A stretch of DNA of 64,000 bases from assembly GCA_014695195.1 (NCBI GenBank), contig JACJNW010000022.1, forward strand, positions 186,001-250,000. Reading direction: 5' to 3'. Source of the stretch: Cyanobacteria bacterium FACHB-DQ100. Its GTDB lineage: Bacteria; Cyanobacteriota; Cyanobacteriia; Leptolyngbyales; Leptolyngbyaceae. Shown here in pieces: positions 1 through 9,347 of this stretch. Under the pieces are notes generated by a model. It did not search any database, was not told the DNA's origin, and saw nothing but the letters and a program-made list of their open reading frames with translations. Every line of letters begins with the position of its first letter. Position 1 is the stretch's first letter. The translations under genes were made by a program, and so were the position numbers.

Positions 1-411
1 GATCAGCACCTCAATGTTTTAGTCACGCATCTTGCTCCGAATAATATGCCACTATTGCCGATCGATCAATTTATTGCTGAAACTCGCGATCGCTATGCAC
101 GCCGAGCCGCAGAAGCAACTTATCTCAAAGAACTGGTACAACAGCGCTCGCTGCCCACCCTGATGTTGTGCGACTGTAATCTAACCGACACTTCTGAGGC
201 TTACCAACAGCTACGCAAGCACCTCAAAGATAGTTTTCAGGAGCGAGGTCAGGGATTAGGACACACACTCTTTATCAGGGGTGTACCCTTTCCAGTTCAA
301 CGAATTGATTACATTTGGCACAGTAAGGAGCTTGAAGCGATCAATGCCTCTGTTGCTCCCGACGGCGGCTCGGATCATCTCCCAGTCGTCGCGACCCTAA
401 AGATTCGCTAG
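1..411 (+). CDS. endonuclease/exonuclease/phosphatase family protein, C-terminal part
   Basis: The frame is open from base 1, so the gene starts before the window and only about 136 C-terminal residues are present. They show the end of an EEP (DNase I/synaptojanin-like) fold: a CDCNLTD segment at the place of the family's GDFN loop, an RIDYIW strand, and the terminal SDHLPV motif with the catalytic His. The family cleaves phosphodiester or phosphomonoester bonds; the substrate cannot be told from the tail. An internal ATG at 46 is not the start, because the upstream codons (LNVLVTHLAP) already read as family sequence. It converges on the polysaccharide genes with only 3 bp between stops. Confidence 0.8.
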   Translation, partial: DQHLNVLVTHLAPNNMPLLPIDQFIAETRDRYARRAAEATYLKELVQQRSLPTLMLCDCNLTDTSEAYQQLRKHLKDSFQERGQGLGHTLFIRGVPFPVQRIDYIWHSKELEAINASVAPDGGSDHLPVVATLKIR

Positions 412-414
412 GGA

Positions 415-1602
415 TTATTTCAAATCAGCGTGTCTGCTGAAATGAGTTCCAACTGATGCAGTTAGCTCGCTGATTGCTTGCTTCACTTCGTTTAAGAACA
501 ATGTTTGTCGATCGTAATACCACTGCTGAGCTTCTTGAGCGGCTTCTGGTGATTGTTCAGCGTTAATCGCTGCCATCAACTGTTGAGCAAAGCTTCGCGG
601 CAGATCCGCGATCGCCACAGTTTGCGGCGGATTAGCAATGCCTCGCAGCGCGATCGCAGTCGCCACAATATGAGATCCCGAAGCGATCGCGTCCAACGTC
701 TTGATTTGAATTCCACCGCCGCTCAAGGTCGGAATCGCCATCACTCGCGCCTGCATCATAAACACCTGCGAATCTTCGACAAATCCTTGATAGACCAGAT
801 TCGGATAGCGATCGCTCAGCCAATCTGCTCCTCGACCCGCGACGTGAATAGTGAGCGACTCTGGAAGCAGTGGATACACCGCCTCTAAAAACCATCGCAA
901 CCCTTCTTCGTTTGGCTTCCATGCCCAGCTACCAATAATGCCAATGTCAAACATCTTCGCAACAGTTTCAGTCTGTCTGCTGACAAACCCCGAAGGCAAG
1001 CTCAGCGTTCTTGCCTTTGTGAATTGAGCAAAATAGTTCGCATCATGCTGCGTCAACGCCCAGACTTCTGCGACTGAAGCTGCCGTTTTTGCTTCTAGCG
1101 CCTCAACGGTTGCAGCTTCACGTCCGTAAACCCACTTTGCCAGCCTATTGCTCGATCGCTGATAGTGTTGGCGATACATATCATGTTCTAGATTGTGAGC
1201 CACTAAAATCACTCTGGGATGATCAATTACATCGAGCAACCAGCCAAGCTGGGCGTGATCAATCACGATCGCATCATACACCTCAGCTGACAACAGCGAC
1301 TGAACTTGCTTGATATAGCGGCGTGTGAGATATTTCGCGGCAGAATAAGGCATCTGCTTGATCAGGCTCAGCGCAAACCAGCCCATTGCTTTGAACTTTG
1401 CTTTTTTCGTCTCAACAGCACGATCGGCAACGAGTACCTCATGCGCTGCCTTATGTAATGCACCATCCTCTTTTCGACCATAGCCCAGCACAGTGACCAT
1501 GCATCCCGCTTGCTGCAGCGCCTCGACGATGTTTTGAGACGCAATTTCACTGCCATGCAGCTTACGAGCAGGAAGTACAGTGGTGAGAAACAGAACGTTC
1601 AT
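415..1602 (-). CDS. glycosyltransferase, GT4-like (GT-B fold)
   Basis: This 395-residue protein starts with a GT-B N-terminal strand (MNVLFLTTVLP) followed by a Gly-Ser-Glu loop as in GT4 enzymes. The C-terminal half has the donor-binding Rossmann pattern: IGSWAWKPNEEG, a GFVEDSQVF segment, and IPTLSGGGIQIKTLDAIASG, which aligns with the GT4 E-x7-E region, although the first Glu is not obvious. No membrane segment is seen, so it probably acts at the cytoplasmic face. It is the last gene of a minus-strand polysaccharide run (8532 to 415) and presumably adds one sugar to the repeat unit. Donor and acceptor are unknown. Confidence 0.8.
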   Translation of the reverse strand: MNVLFLTTVLPARKLHGSEIASQNIVEALQQAGCMVTVLGYGRKEDGALHKAAHEVLVADRAVETKKAKFKAMGWFALSLIKQMPYSAAKYLTRRYIKQVQSLLSAEVYDAIVIDHAQLGWLLDVIDHPRVILVAHNLEHDMYRQHYQRSSNRLAKWVYGREAATVEALEAKTAASVAEVWALTQHDANYFAQFTKARTLSLPSGFVSRQTETVAKMFDIGIIGSWAWKPNEEGLRWFLEAVYPLLPESLTIHVAGRGADWLSDRYPNLVYQGFVEDSQVFMMQARVMAIPTLSGGGIQIKTLDAIASGSHIVATAIALRGIANPPQTVAIADLPRSFAQQLMAAINAEQSPEAAQEAQQWYYDRQTLFLNEVKQAISELTASVGTHFSRHADLK

Positions 1603-1651
1603 GATGATTTAGCTTGGTGAATATAAAGGACAGAAAAGACGGTCAAGGCAA

Positions 1652-2959
1652 CTACGATCGCTGAGGATAAGGGTTCGGAGACAATGCAGCCTTCTGGTCA
1701 AAGTCCGAGGAAGGACTGCCTAAACGATCGTCGATCTTGAGGCGGCGATACTGCAGCGCGATCGCGATCGCAAAAGAGACAAAGATACTCCATTCTCCCC
1801 CGGCGCTCGCCACGCTGAAGCTATCCGCGGAATTAATGCAAGCTGCAAGAATGAGCGATTGAAACACCCAAAACAGTTCTACAGTTTTGAGCCGCAACAG
1901 CAAGTAAAACGTTCTGAAAAACAGCGTACACAAGCTAATGAGATAAAGCGTGAGTCCCACAATACCTAACTGTAGAAATAGTTCAAGAAAACCATTGTGA
2001 GCATTAAAGCGAACGCCAGCCCGAAAAGAATTCACTGCCCAGGTCTGCGTCAGAATTGGATAAGCTGCACCAGAAGTCCAAAATCCGGAGTATCCATGCC
2101 CCAGCCAAAAATGCTCTAATCCCTTCTCTAGCACCATATTCCAGATGGGAAGCCGCCCGTTAAATTCAAGGTTCTTACCCAATACATCGACCACAATGAA
2201 CTGCAAATTCAAGAAGATTGATAGGGCGACACCTAGACTTACGGCGAGAACGATCGCCGTTGAAGCCACGCGCAGCCTGTAATCCTGCTTGAGAATGCTG
2301 TAAAGCGGAAAGAGATACATCGTGATCAAGAGCGCTGCCAAAGCAGTTCTGCCTCGACTCAATAACAACAGCGCCACTGCAATTGCACACACGCTCCAAA
2401 TCAGCCAGCGCCATCTGGAGCGCTGCAACCCCAGCAGCGTCAGCAACAGAATGGCAGATGTCATTTGAGCCGCAAACAGGTTCTTGAACCCAAAAATACC
2501 CTTCCAGGCTCCGATAAATTCACCATCTGTTTGGATGCCATACGTGGGAAAGGCAACCCCTGCGATCAAGCTCAAGACAGCAGCGATACCAAGAACTTTA
2601 GCGAGTAGCCGCATTTCACCGCCCAGACCAAAGCGCACAGCAATGTAAACACCGAAAACTCCGGCTCTTATGAATGCTTTGGTTTCGTCGCCCGTGACCT
2701 CCGGAGCCATAGACCAAAACACGGAGACAAGCGCCATGACGTGTAGCAGCAGCAGAGGAATGTCTCTGGTCATCGCGAACAAGATTTTCTTCCAACAGCC
2801 TGAGACTAAAATCAGAAATGCCAGAATTGGATAGCTTATTAGGTTGGCGATGCTCACTGCTTGCGGGGGAAGCGCGATGCCTAAGAAGTACGCAAAGAAG
2901 AGTCCAGCGAGCCAGGGTTCTAATTTCTGGATGAGCAGTAGTAGATCTTTGAGTTTCAA
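1652..2959 (-). CDS. O-antigen ligase/polymerase family membrane protein (WaaL/Wzy-like)
   Basis: A 435-residue polytopic membrane protein with roughly ten hydrophobic segments. Family features are the SVFWSMAPE loop, a GIFGFKN loop, the LLSRGRTA segment, a GHGYSGFW periplasmic stretch and the H-NGFLELFLQLGIVG motif near residue 325. Together these match the O-antigen ligase/ExoQ family (Wzy_C), which polymerises or ligates lipid-linked oligosaccharides on the periplasmic side. Between two glycosyltransferases and upstream-linked to a flippase, it most likely acts as the Wzy polymerase of a Wzx/Wzy pathway. Ligase and polymerase cannot be separated by sequence alone. Confidence 0.8.
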   Translation of the reverse strand: MKLKDLLLLIQKLEPWLAGLFFAYFLGIALPPQAVSIANLISYPILAFLILVSGCWKKILFAMTRDIPLLLLHVMALVSVFWSMAPEVTGDETKAFIRAGVFGVYIAVRFGLGGEMRLLAKVLGIAAVLSLIAGVAFPTYGIQTDGEFIGAWKGIFGFKNLFAAQMTSAILLLTLLGLQRSRWRWLIWSVCAIAVALLLLSRGRTALAALLITMYLFPLYSILKQDYRLRVASTAIVLAVSLGVALSIFLNLQFIVVDVLGKNLEFNGRLPIWNMVLEKGLEHFWLGHGYSGFWTSGAAYPILTQTWAVNSFRAGVRFNAHNGFLELFLQLGIVGLTLYLISLCTLFFRTFYLLLRLKTVELFWVFQSLILAACINSADSFSVASAGGEWSIFVSFAIAIALQYRRLKIDDRLGSPSSDFDQKAALSPNPYPQRS

Positions 2960-2994
2960 GGGTCTGCCTCCGGTTCTAATCTGAGTAACGGGTT

Positions 2995-4284
2995 TTAGTG
3001 TCGCTTGCGATCGTTGCTCTGTAGGATATCTTCAAACAGAGACTGATAGCGATAGGCTTGCTGCGCTTGGGTAAATTCGTGCTCGACTTTTTCGCGAGCA
3101 CGATCGCTTAATCGACGATGACGATCGCGGTTTTCAAGTGTCCAGGCAATCCCCAGCGCTAAATCGTCGATCCAATAAGGCTGCGCCAGATAGCCCGTTT
3201 TCTGATGCTCAATCAGGTCGGGCATTCCGCCAATTTCAAATGCAACACAAGGCGTTCCACAAGCCATCGCTTCCATGATCGTATTGGCAAGATTCTCCTG
3301 CGTCGATGGCAGGATAAACACATCTGCGGCGGAGTAAATCAAAGACAGCGATAAGTCATCGCGAAAGGAACCGAGGTAATGGGTTTTCATCCCGAATTCG
3401 GGCGGATGCTGCGGACGATCGGCACCGAACACTACTAATTCCAGCGATTCACTCCATCCTGCCTGTGCCAAACTCTGGAGAGCAGGCTGCAACAGATGAA
3501 AGCCTTTACGCCGATCGCTCGTCGCTGCCATCGCCCCAAACAGCGCTAGATGCTTGTCTTGGGGCAGACCCAAGGCTTCACGGGCAAGGGTGCGGCTGAT
3601 CGGTCGGTACCGGGTGATATCTAAACCGTTGGGAATCACTTCAATCCGCGAGTTGCGAAACAGTGAACTCGATCGCGCACAGTCTGCCAGCCATTGGCTC
3701 AGCGCCACGATTGTCAAGTCGATCGATTGCCAACTACGGGCTTTGCGCTGCCAGATTGAGCGCGATAAGTCCCGCGCTTTGGAACTCTGCAACTGTGGAC
3801 AACTGCCGCACGATTGCGTGTAGCGATCGCAGGACAAGCCCCCTGTTGAATCACTTACACCCGTATAGTGACAGCCGCCAGTGAACGCCCACATATCATG
3901 CAGCGACCAGACGATCGGACGATTGAATCGGGCGATCGATTCAATCTGAATAAACGCATCGTTAATCCAGTGCAAATTCACCAAATCTGGATTGATCCGA
4001 TTCACACGAGCAGCGACGGTTTCTGGTAGCCACTGCACCGAAAAGGTCGTGGGCTGGCGCTGGCGATAGCGTTTTAAGGGCAGTGCATCAAAGGTCAACC
4101 TCGCTTTTGCGATGCCTTGTTCAAGCTGCGTTCGAGGCGCGACGATCGACTTGTCCCCGCTCGTCTTTGCCTGCACGAGCATCTGAGACGCTACCCCAAT
4201 CTGGTGCAGCCCCTGATGCAGTCGATACGCCGCTCTTGCCGCACCGCCTTCGACATCATAACTACTTGCCAGTAAAATCTTCAC
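2995..4284 (-). CDS. glycosyltransferase family 4
   Basis: A 429-residue GT-B enzyme. The N-terminus has the acceptor-side glycine loop (SSYDVEGGAARAAYRL), then WSLHDMWAFTGGCHY and a Cys-rich stretch (CDRYTQSCGSCPQL) typical of a GT4 subgroup in capsule and O-antigen loci. The C-terminal donor domain has PSTQENLANTIMEAMACG, with the E-x7-E motif near residues 335-343, and GGMPDLIEH. It transfers a sugar from an activated nucleotide donor; the specific sugars are unknown. It sits 36 bp upstream of the polymerase gene and 56 bp downstream of the flippase, consistent with one transcript. Confidence 0.88.
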   Translation of the reverse strand: MKILLASSYDVEGGAARAAYRLHQGLHQIGVASQMLVQAKTSGDKSIVAPRTQLEQGIAKARLTFDALPLKRYRQRQPTTFSVQWLPETVAARVNRINPDLVNLHWINDAFIQIESIARFNRPIVWSLHDMWAFTGGCHYTGVSDSTGGLSCDRYTQSCGSCPQLQSSKARDLSRSIWQRKARSWQSIDLTIVALSQWLADCARSSSLFRNSRIEVIPNGLDITRYRPISRTLAREALGLPQDKHLALFGAMAATSDRRKGFHLLQPALQSLAQAGWSESLELVVFGADRPQHPPEFGMKTHYLGSFRDDLSLSLIYSAADVFILPSTQENLANTIMEAMACGTPCVAFEIGGMPDLIEHQKTGYLAQPYWIDDLALGIAWTLENRDRHRRLSDRAREKVEHEFTQAQQAYRYQSLFEDILQSNDRKRH

Positions 4285-4340
4285 GCTCCCTCCATGATTG
4301 TGGCGACTTCCTGAATCGCTCGTGCTACTGCTTATCTCGG

Positions 4341-5693
4341 TTATTGCTGCTTGCCCAACGAAAATCTGAGCGGATTCGGGATAATTTTCAGCGTTTGATA
4401 AGTGCGAGTGCTAAAAATGGCTCCCCGGATGATGAGGCTAGTGGCAGTGGCGATCGCGGCCCCCTCTAGCCCAAAGCTTGGAATCAATAGCGCGTTCAGC
4501 ACCACGTTTAAGCCCGCCGTTATCCCTGTGCCGATCGCGGTTTCTCGCTCTCGTCCTGTCATCAGTAGGAGCAATCCAGATAGCTCAAGCGGTGAACTGA
4601 TTAAGTAACCGAGGCAAAGAATCGTCAGCGCGGCTTGCCCTTGAAGAAATTCTGAACCAAAAATTAGTAAGAACCAATGTCCAAGTACAATCAGCGAGGT
4701 TGAGATTGCACCGCAGGCAAGAAACAGCATTCGAGCACCGCTGTGTGCCACCTGCTCCACTTGTGATAGATTTCGCAGTGCATAAGCTTGCGCGATCGCA
4801 GGCCCGGTTGCAGCAGAAACGGCTGCTAAGCTGAACTGGATCAACTGCGCTCCTCGCCCAACCACCGTGTAAATTCCTGCCGCACTGGTTCCTTTCATCG
4901 CGCCTAGCATCAGCACATCGATTTGCTGATTGATCGTAAACATGGCAACGATCGCTAAAAACGGCAAGCTGCCCTGAAACCAAGCGTTAGTGTGATAGAC
5001 CGGGGAAGCTTGCTTTGTCTCAACAGGCAATGCGGCATGAAGCTGCTGTGAGCCAATCCAATAGGCCACGCCAACCGTAAGAACATAGATGCCCATGACG
5101 GAATACACCGTGATGAACGGGCGGTGAAAGACAAACAGCAGTCCGAGCAAAACTAGGAATAGAATCGGCTTGATCAACAACTCCGGGAAGTCGCTTTTGA
5201 CGACCTGATTGAGTCCCCGCATACTGCCTTGCCGGAGTGCTGTTAATGTTCCCAAGGGCAGAGAAAACAGACAAAGCCAGAACACCACCAGCGTTTCAAA
5301 ACTGGCGCGGTTGAGCCACCAAGCAGTGACAGCACCGATCGCGCCAATTGTAATCGACAGCAGCAGCACCATCTCGTTCGCTCGCCGCAGCAATCCCTTG
5401 AGTGCTCCCCAGTCTGAGTTCGCGTGATAAACCGCAACCTCACGCACAAGATATTCGGGTAAGCCTAAACAGGCGGGCACTCCGAGAAAGCCGACCCAGG
5501 TAATTGCATAAATATAGTCTCCATAGCCAGAAGCCCCCAAAGCTCTCGCTAGACAGACATTCGTGATGAAGGCGATGCCGAGCGAAATGACTTTTACAGC
5601 GAACGATCCAGCGGCTCGTTTTGCGATTGAATTACGAAGCGCGATCGTTTTAACTTTTCTCAAGCCTTTGATCAGTGAGCTTTGATTCAGCAC
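4341..5693 (-). CDS. polysaccharide flippase (Wzx/MVF-type)
   Basis: A 450-residue membrane protein with about 12-14 hydrophobic segments and the pattern of polysaccharide transporters: an N-terminal basic stretch, AAGSFAVKVISLGIAFITN, then LARALGASGYGDY. This matches the MOP-superfamily Wzx/RfbX flippases, which move undecaprenyl-linked repeat units to the outer face of the inner membrane. It lies between glycosyltransferase genes and close to the polymerase, completing a Wzx/Wzy set with the initiating transferase at 7057-8532. Confidence 0.87.
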   Translation of the reverse strand: MLNQSSLIKGLRKVKTIALRNSIAKRAAGSFAVKVISLGIAFITNVCLARALGASGYGDYIYAITWVGFLGVPACLGLPEYLVREVAVYHANSDWGALKGLLRRANEMVLLLSITIGAIGAVTAWWLNRASFETLVVFWLCLFSLPLGTLTALRQGSMRGLNQVVKSDFPELLIKPILFLVLLGLLFVFHRPFITVYSVMGIYVLTVGVAYWIGSQQLHAALPVETKQASPVYHTNAWFQGSLPFLAIVAMFTINQQIDVLMLGAMKGTSAAGIYTVVGRGAQLIQFSLAAVSAATGPAIAQAYALRNLSQVEQVAHSGARMLFLACGAISTSLIVLGHWFLLIFGSEFLQGQAALTILCLGYLISSPLELSGLLLLMTGRERETAIGTGITAGLNVVLNALLIPSFGLEGAAIATATSLIIRGAIFSTRTYQTLKIIPNPLRFSLGKQQ

Positions 5694-5781
5694 TCGTGCA
5701 TCCCCATATCAGTGTCGTCAGTCAATCTGTTTTGTGTGCAACCCAGATGCTCAATCCAAGCTGCTTTAGAATTTCTTTCAA

Positions 5782-7050
5782 TCAACGCCCCGCTCTTACC
5801 GGAGCCGCGGGTTGGCTTGCACGATTGGTTTGTTCAAGCATTGCCTGGCTCAGTTGGTGGAGCTGAGTTTTTCGATGCTGCATCTGCGGTGTTGGCGGTA
5901 AACCAACCGTTGCAAGGATCTTCTCCCAGCGATAAACCCAATCGTGCTTCTGCAAGGCGTGAGCCGCATTGTTGACGTGAATTTGATTGAGGCGATCGGG
6001 CTGAGCCTCAAGCTCCGCTAGGAACTGGGCGATATCTGGCGCATGAAACGGCATCGGAATCACTGCATCCGGCCAATCAAAAAGCTGCTGGAATTCCTTG
6101 CTCTGGGGCGCACAGCCGATCATAATTGTTCCTGCTGCCGCGCCTTCATAAAAGCGGTAGCCAATTTCCTGAGCAGATGAGGATTTATCTGGCTCATCGG
6201 CACAGGCATAGTTCGTAATGAAATAGCGACTTCGTTTCAGCAGATTGGCGTACATGCTGCGATGCTCCTGCGGCACCATGGTTCTTAGGTTTGAGCCAGT
6301 ATCGTAGTAGTAAAAGAAGTTTGCGCTTTGGCTGAGTTCGAGCAGTGCTGCATGAGTAATCTCCGATCGCCGTCCTAATGAGGCGAGATCAATACTGCGC
6401 TTTGGTAGACCCAGGGACGGGGAGAATTTTAGGGTATCGAGTCCGAAGGGCATCCAAGTGCAAGGACGGCGAGTATAGTAGCTCATCGGCTCAACGCTGT
6501 TTGTTGATCCCATCAAGATGGCATCAAATTGCTTCAGGGGTTCTAATAGATGACGGCGCTTGTGCAGCCATTCATCGTTAGGCCAGGATTCGGTGATGAA
6601 GCAAATCGCAGTCTTACATCTGCTGCGCCAGTTTTTTAGAGACTTTAGCGCTTGCAGTTCAAAGATGTTTCTAAGTACGACAAAGAATAAATCGTAATCT
6701 TGCTCAAGGGTCTGAACTGCGTTGAATGCAGGCGTGATCCACTGCGATAACCGTCGCGATCGCGTAATTTTGTACGCTGCCGTGTACATCCGGCGAGAGC
6801 GATCGGGAGCACGATCATAAGTGAGTAAGTCTGCTTGATCAAAGTCGCTAATGAGATCTTCAATCTCATAAATCATGGCATCGGTGACGCGATCGCGCAC
6901 ATTCCGTGCGGACAACAAACAGACGCGAGACTGTTGTTCAGAGGCGGGGTGGGACAGTTTGTTTTCTACAACAAAGTTCACTGTATTTATCCTATGCTTT
7001 AAAGTTGACAGCATTTCTAGATTTGCCCACAGCCGTTGGTGACTGCTCAC
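5782..7050 (-). CDS. glycosyltransferase (CgeB/GT1-like)
   Basis: About 422 residues from a GTG at 7050, six bases after the preceding stop; an internal ATG at 7014 is an alternative start. Residues from about 45 (RVCLLSARNVRDRV) look conserved. The C-terminal half has GYRFYEGAAAGTIMIG, where a Glu precedes a small-residue loop as in Glyco_trans_1_2/CgeB-type enzymes, and a final HDWVYRWEKIL segment. It is probably another cytoplasmic sugar transferase of the polysaccharide locus, directly downstream of the initiating transferase. The substrate is unknown. Confidence 0.75.
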   Translation of the reverse strand: MSSHQRLWANLEMLSTLKHRINTVNFVVENKLSHPASEQQSRVCLLSARNVRDRVTDAMIYEIEDLISDFDQADLLTYDRAPDRSRRMYTAAYKITRSRRLSQWITPAFNAVQTLEQDYDLFFVVLRNIFELQALKSLKNWRSRCKTAICFITESWPNDEWLHKRRHLLEPLKQFDAILMGSTNSVEPMSYYTRRPCTWMPFGLDTLKFSPSLGLPKRSIDLASLGRRSEITHAALLELSQSANFFYYYDTGSNLRTMVPQEHRSMYANLLKRSRYFITNYACADEPDKSSSAQEIGYRFYEGAAAGTIMIGCAPQSKEFQQLFDWPDAVIPMPFHAPDIAQFLAELEAQPDRLNQIHVNNAAHALQKHDWVYRWEKILATVGLPPTPQMQHRKTQLHQLSQAMLEQTNRASQPAAPVRAGR

Positions 7051-7056
7051 GCTCAG

Positions 7057-8532
7057 CTAATAGGCACCCGTCTTTTGCAGGACAACACTAATAGTTTGTA
7101 AGATGATTTTTAAATCCAGCCAAAGCGACCAATCTTTGATGTAAACCATGTCTAATTGCAGCACATCATCAAAATTATCGACATCTGATCGCCCTGAAAC
7201 CTGCCACATTCCGGTAATTCCAGGTAAAACCGCATGGCGAATGAAGCAGTGTTCTGAAAACTTTTCTACATCCCGCACAGGCAGCGGTCGCGGCCCCACA
7301 AAGCTCATCTCGCCAAGCAACACGTTAAAGATCTGCGGGAGTTCGTCTAGGCTATAGCGGCGCAAAAACTTACCAATGCGGGTGACACGCGGATCGTCTT
7401 TGATTTTGAAGAGAACGCCATCGCGGGTTTCGTTCTGGCTCTCTAGCTGCTTCTGTAGCTCAGGTGCATTCACGACCATCGTGCGGAACTTCCAGACGCG
7501 GAAGGGACGGTTGTGCAAGCCGATGCGAGTCTGACGAAAGAAAATCGGGCCTGGGGAATCCAGCTTGATCAGCAGCGCAATCACCAGATAAACGGGGAAA
7601 GTCAGGGCGAGAAACACAACCGAGGCAAGGAAATCAAAGCAGCGCTTCACCTGAAACTCAACGCCAGCGATCGCAGGTGGCGCAAATGTCGAGCAATAAA
7701 AGTCAGGCAATTGCCAAACCCGTGAATCAGAGCAACTTTCATCCCGACCCAGTAGCACACAAACATGAAGCGTTATTCCCGCGTTCCGTAGATCCCAGTA
7801 GAGCAGCATCAGCTCTCGCGCAGGCAACTGTGAACATAAATAGACTTCAGATACTCCCATCCGCGCCAACCTACGAATGGTTGCTTCTCGCTGCTCATCG
7901 CTTAACTGCTGCGAATCATTCCAGCCTGCCACAGTGTAGTAGGATTTCTGCCCCAAAAGCGGCACAATCCGCTTTGCTTGCTCTGGCTGACAGAAGATGA
8001 ACACCGTGTGCCGCCCCGCTCCGGCTTGGCGCACGCATTGGATTAAAACGCTGGTTAAGCATCGCCCTAAAACGAGGAACACTGTGCCCAAAAGCGCAAA
8101 CCAAGCGAAGGGAAGCAGTAAACGGGCATCTACCGAATCGGTGAATAGGGTAGTTACTCCGATCGCGCCATCGACCAGCAGTAGCGTTCTGCCTAGCTTG
8201 CCAAAGTCCCGCCAGCCGTTGCCTTCGCAATAAAGCCCCACAACTGCAAACACCCCGACCGTCAAAATGGCGGTGGGTGTAAACGAGATGATGCGCTCCT
8301 CAACTCGCAAGGAGACGCTGAGATCTGTGCCGCTGACTTGCGCGATTCGCCAAGCGACATACAAGAGCACAAAGTCAAGTGCCATCAAGACCGAAAAGCG
8401 AAGCCAATTCATTACGCTTCTTTGATGAATCTGAAGCGAGGCGGGAGAGCGCAAGTCCCTGACTCGTTGCTCAGGTAGAGGGCGCAGAGTGCGGAGGCGC
8501 GACTCTGGTGGACGAGAAACTTGAGAGGTCAT
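7057..8532 (-). CDS. polyprenyl glycosylphosphotransferase (priming sugar-1-P transferase)
   Basis: 491 residues from the ATG at 8532. The frame stays open up to 8715, but the extra 61 residues have no family character. The N-terminal half has four or five membrane segments and a CoA-binding-like region. The C-terminal catalytic domain shows KRCFDFLASVVFLALTFPVYL (membrane re-entrant helix), FFRQTRIG, FRVWKFRTM, RRYSLDELPQIFNVL, MSFVGPRPLP and PGITGMWQVSGRS, all hallmarks of the WbaP/WcaJ/EpsL family. The enzyme moves a sugar-1-phosphate onto undecaprenyl phosphate, the first committed step of repeat-unit assembly. It is first in the minus-strand run, so the transcript start should lie in the 8533-9347 gap. 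Confidence 0.92.
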   Translation of the reverse strand: MTSQVSRPPESRLRTLRPLPEQRVRDLRSPASLQIHQRSVMNWLRFSVLMALDFVLLYVAWRIAQVSGTDLSVSLRVEERIISFTPTAILTVGVFAVVGLYCEGNGWRDFGKLGRTLLLVDGAIGVTTLFTDSVDARLLLPFAWFALLGTVFLVLGRCLTSVLIQCVRQAGAGRHTVFIFCQPEQAKRIVPLLGQKSYYTVAGWNDSQQLSDEQREATIRRLARMGVSEVYLCSQLPARELMLLYWDLRNAGITLHVCVLLGRDESCSDSRVWQLPDFYCSTFAPPAIAGVEFQVKRCFDFLASVVFLALTFPVYLVIALLIKLDSPGPIFFRQTRIGLHNRPFRVWKFRTMVVNAPELQKQLESQNETRDGVLFKIKDDPRVTRIGKFLRRYSLDELPQIFNVLLGEMSFVGPRPLPVRDVEKFSEHCFIRHAVLPGITGMWQVSGRSDVDNFDDVLQLDMVYIKDWSLWLDLKIILQTISVVLQKTGAY

Positions 8533-9347
8533 AAGTGTCTGAATCGTGCAGGAATGAGGAGCAAGAACGGGGTTATAACGCCGGGGCTGTGCTGCTAAGC
8601 AGCGAAACAACCCTTCAACAACGATCGACAGCCTTCTCCGAAGCAGCCAGCCCAGCCAGACTAAATTCAGGCAGTCTCCTGCATCAAACATCAACTCAAC
8701 ATTCAGTCTGTTCAAACATCCGTATTCCTATGTAACAGTGTTTAGGAGGTAGGTGCTTGAACGCTGGATTGATGCTTGTATCATTACTGAAGACTTTGCA
8801 TCAGCTTTGCCTCTCGTTGCCTGGACTGCATCTTAGTACAGCGAAGACAAAGTAGCCAAGCACACGCTAGGGTGACTTCACTTAAACTTTACGCAGTCAT
8901 CCGTGATATGAGGGAGTGATTAGATAAATTTACGGAAGTCGATACGGTATTCCGCTCAAAATTCAAATCGTTTTGAACATCCTTGAGGAGGTAGCCCCTG
9001 AATAGAGCTGGAGGTAGGGTACTGCTCCTTATAGCGCAGGATGAGCCAATCCGACTTGGCGTACTGAATGTCATAGCGCTTCAAACCCTCTCCAGATGAG
9101 CAATTACCGACTTTTTAATGGCTTAAACTGTCGAAACTGTAGAGGTGGACCGATCGTTAACTCAGGGTGTTACGGCTTCAAGCGATAAGAAACGCCATAT
9201 TTTTTGAGCCAGTTCTTCTATAGATTGCACTATTTTACTAACTTTAAAGAAACGGTGAAATTGCGGATATTTGCTTGATTCAGGCTGAGAAAATCATCTA
9301 GATTGCGTCCATCTAGCAACGTTATCAGCAAAACGAGAATTGATTAC
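8533..9347. other. long divergent intergenic region of the polysaccharide locus
   Basis: About 815 bp separate the minus-strand polysaccharide genes from the plus-strand epimerase, so promoters for both should be here. Short open frames occur on both strands, including one on the minus strand around 8950-9110 rich in Tyr/Trp. None has a convincing start, ribosome-binding site or family resemblance. HIP1 sites are rare in the right half. No repeat or RNA gene was recognised. Confidence 0.5.

Noticed and set aside
4585-4983. 132-codon minus-strand frame within the flippase gene
   Set aside because: A shadow in another frame of the flippase, rich in Cys and Arg as usual for such frames.
8889-9074. 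Short minus-strand open frame in the large divergent gap
   Set aside because: No ribosome-binding site, no family resemblance and Ser/Thr-rich composition; likely noise.
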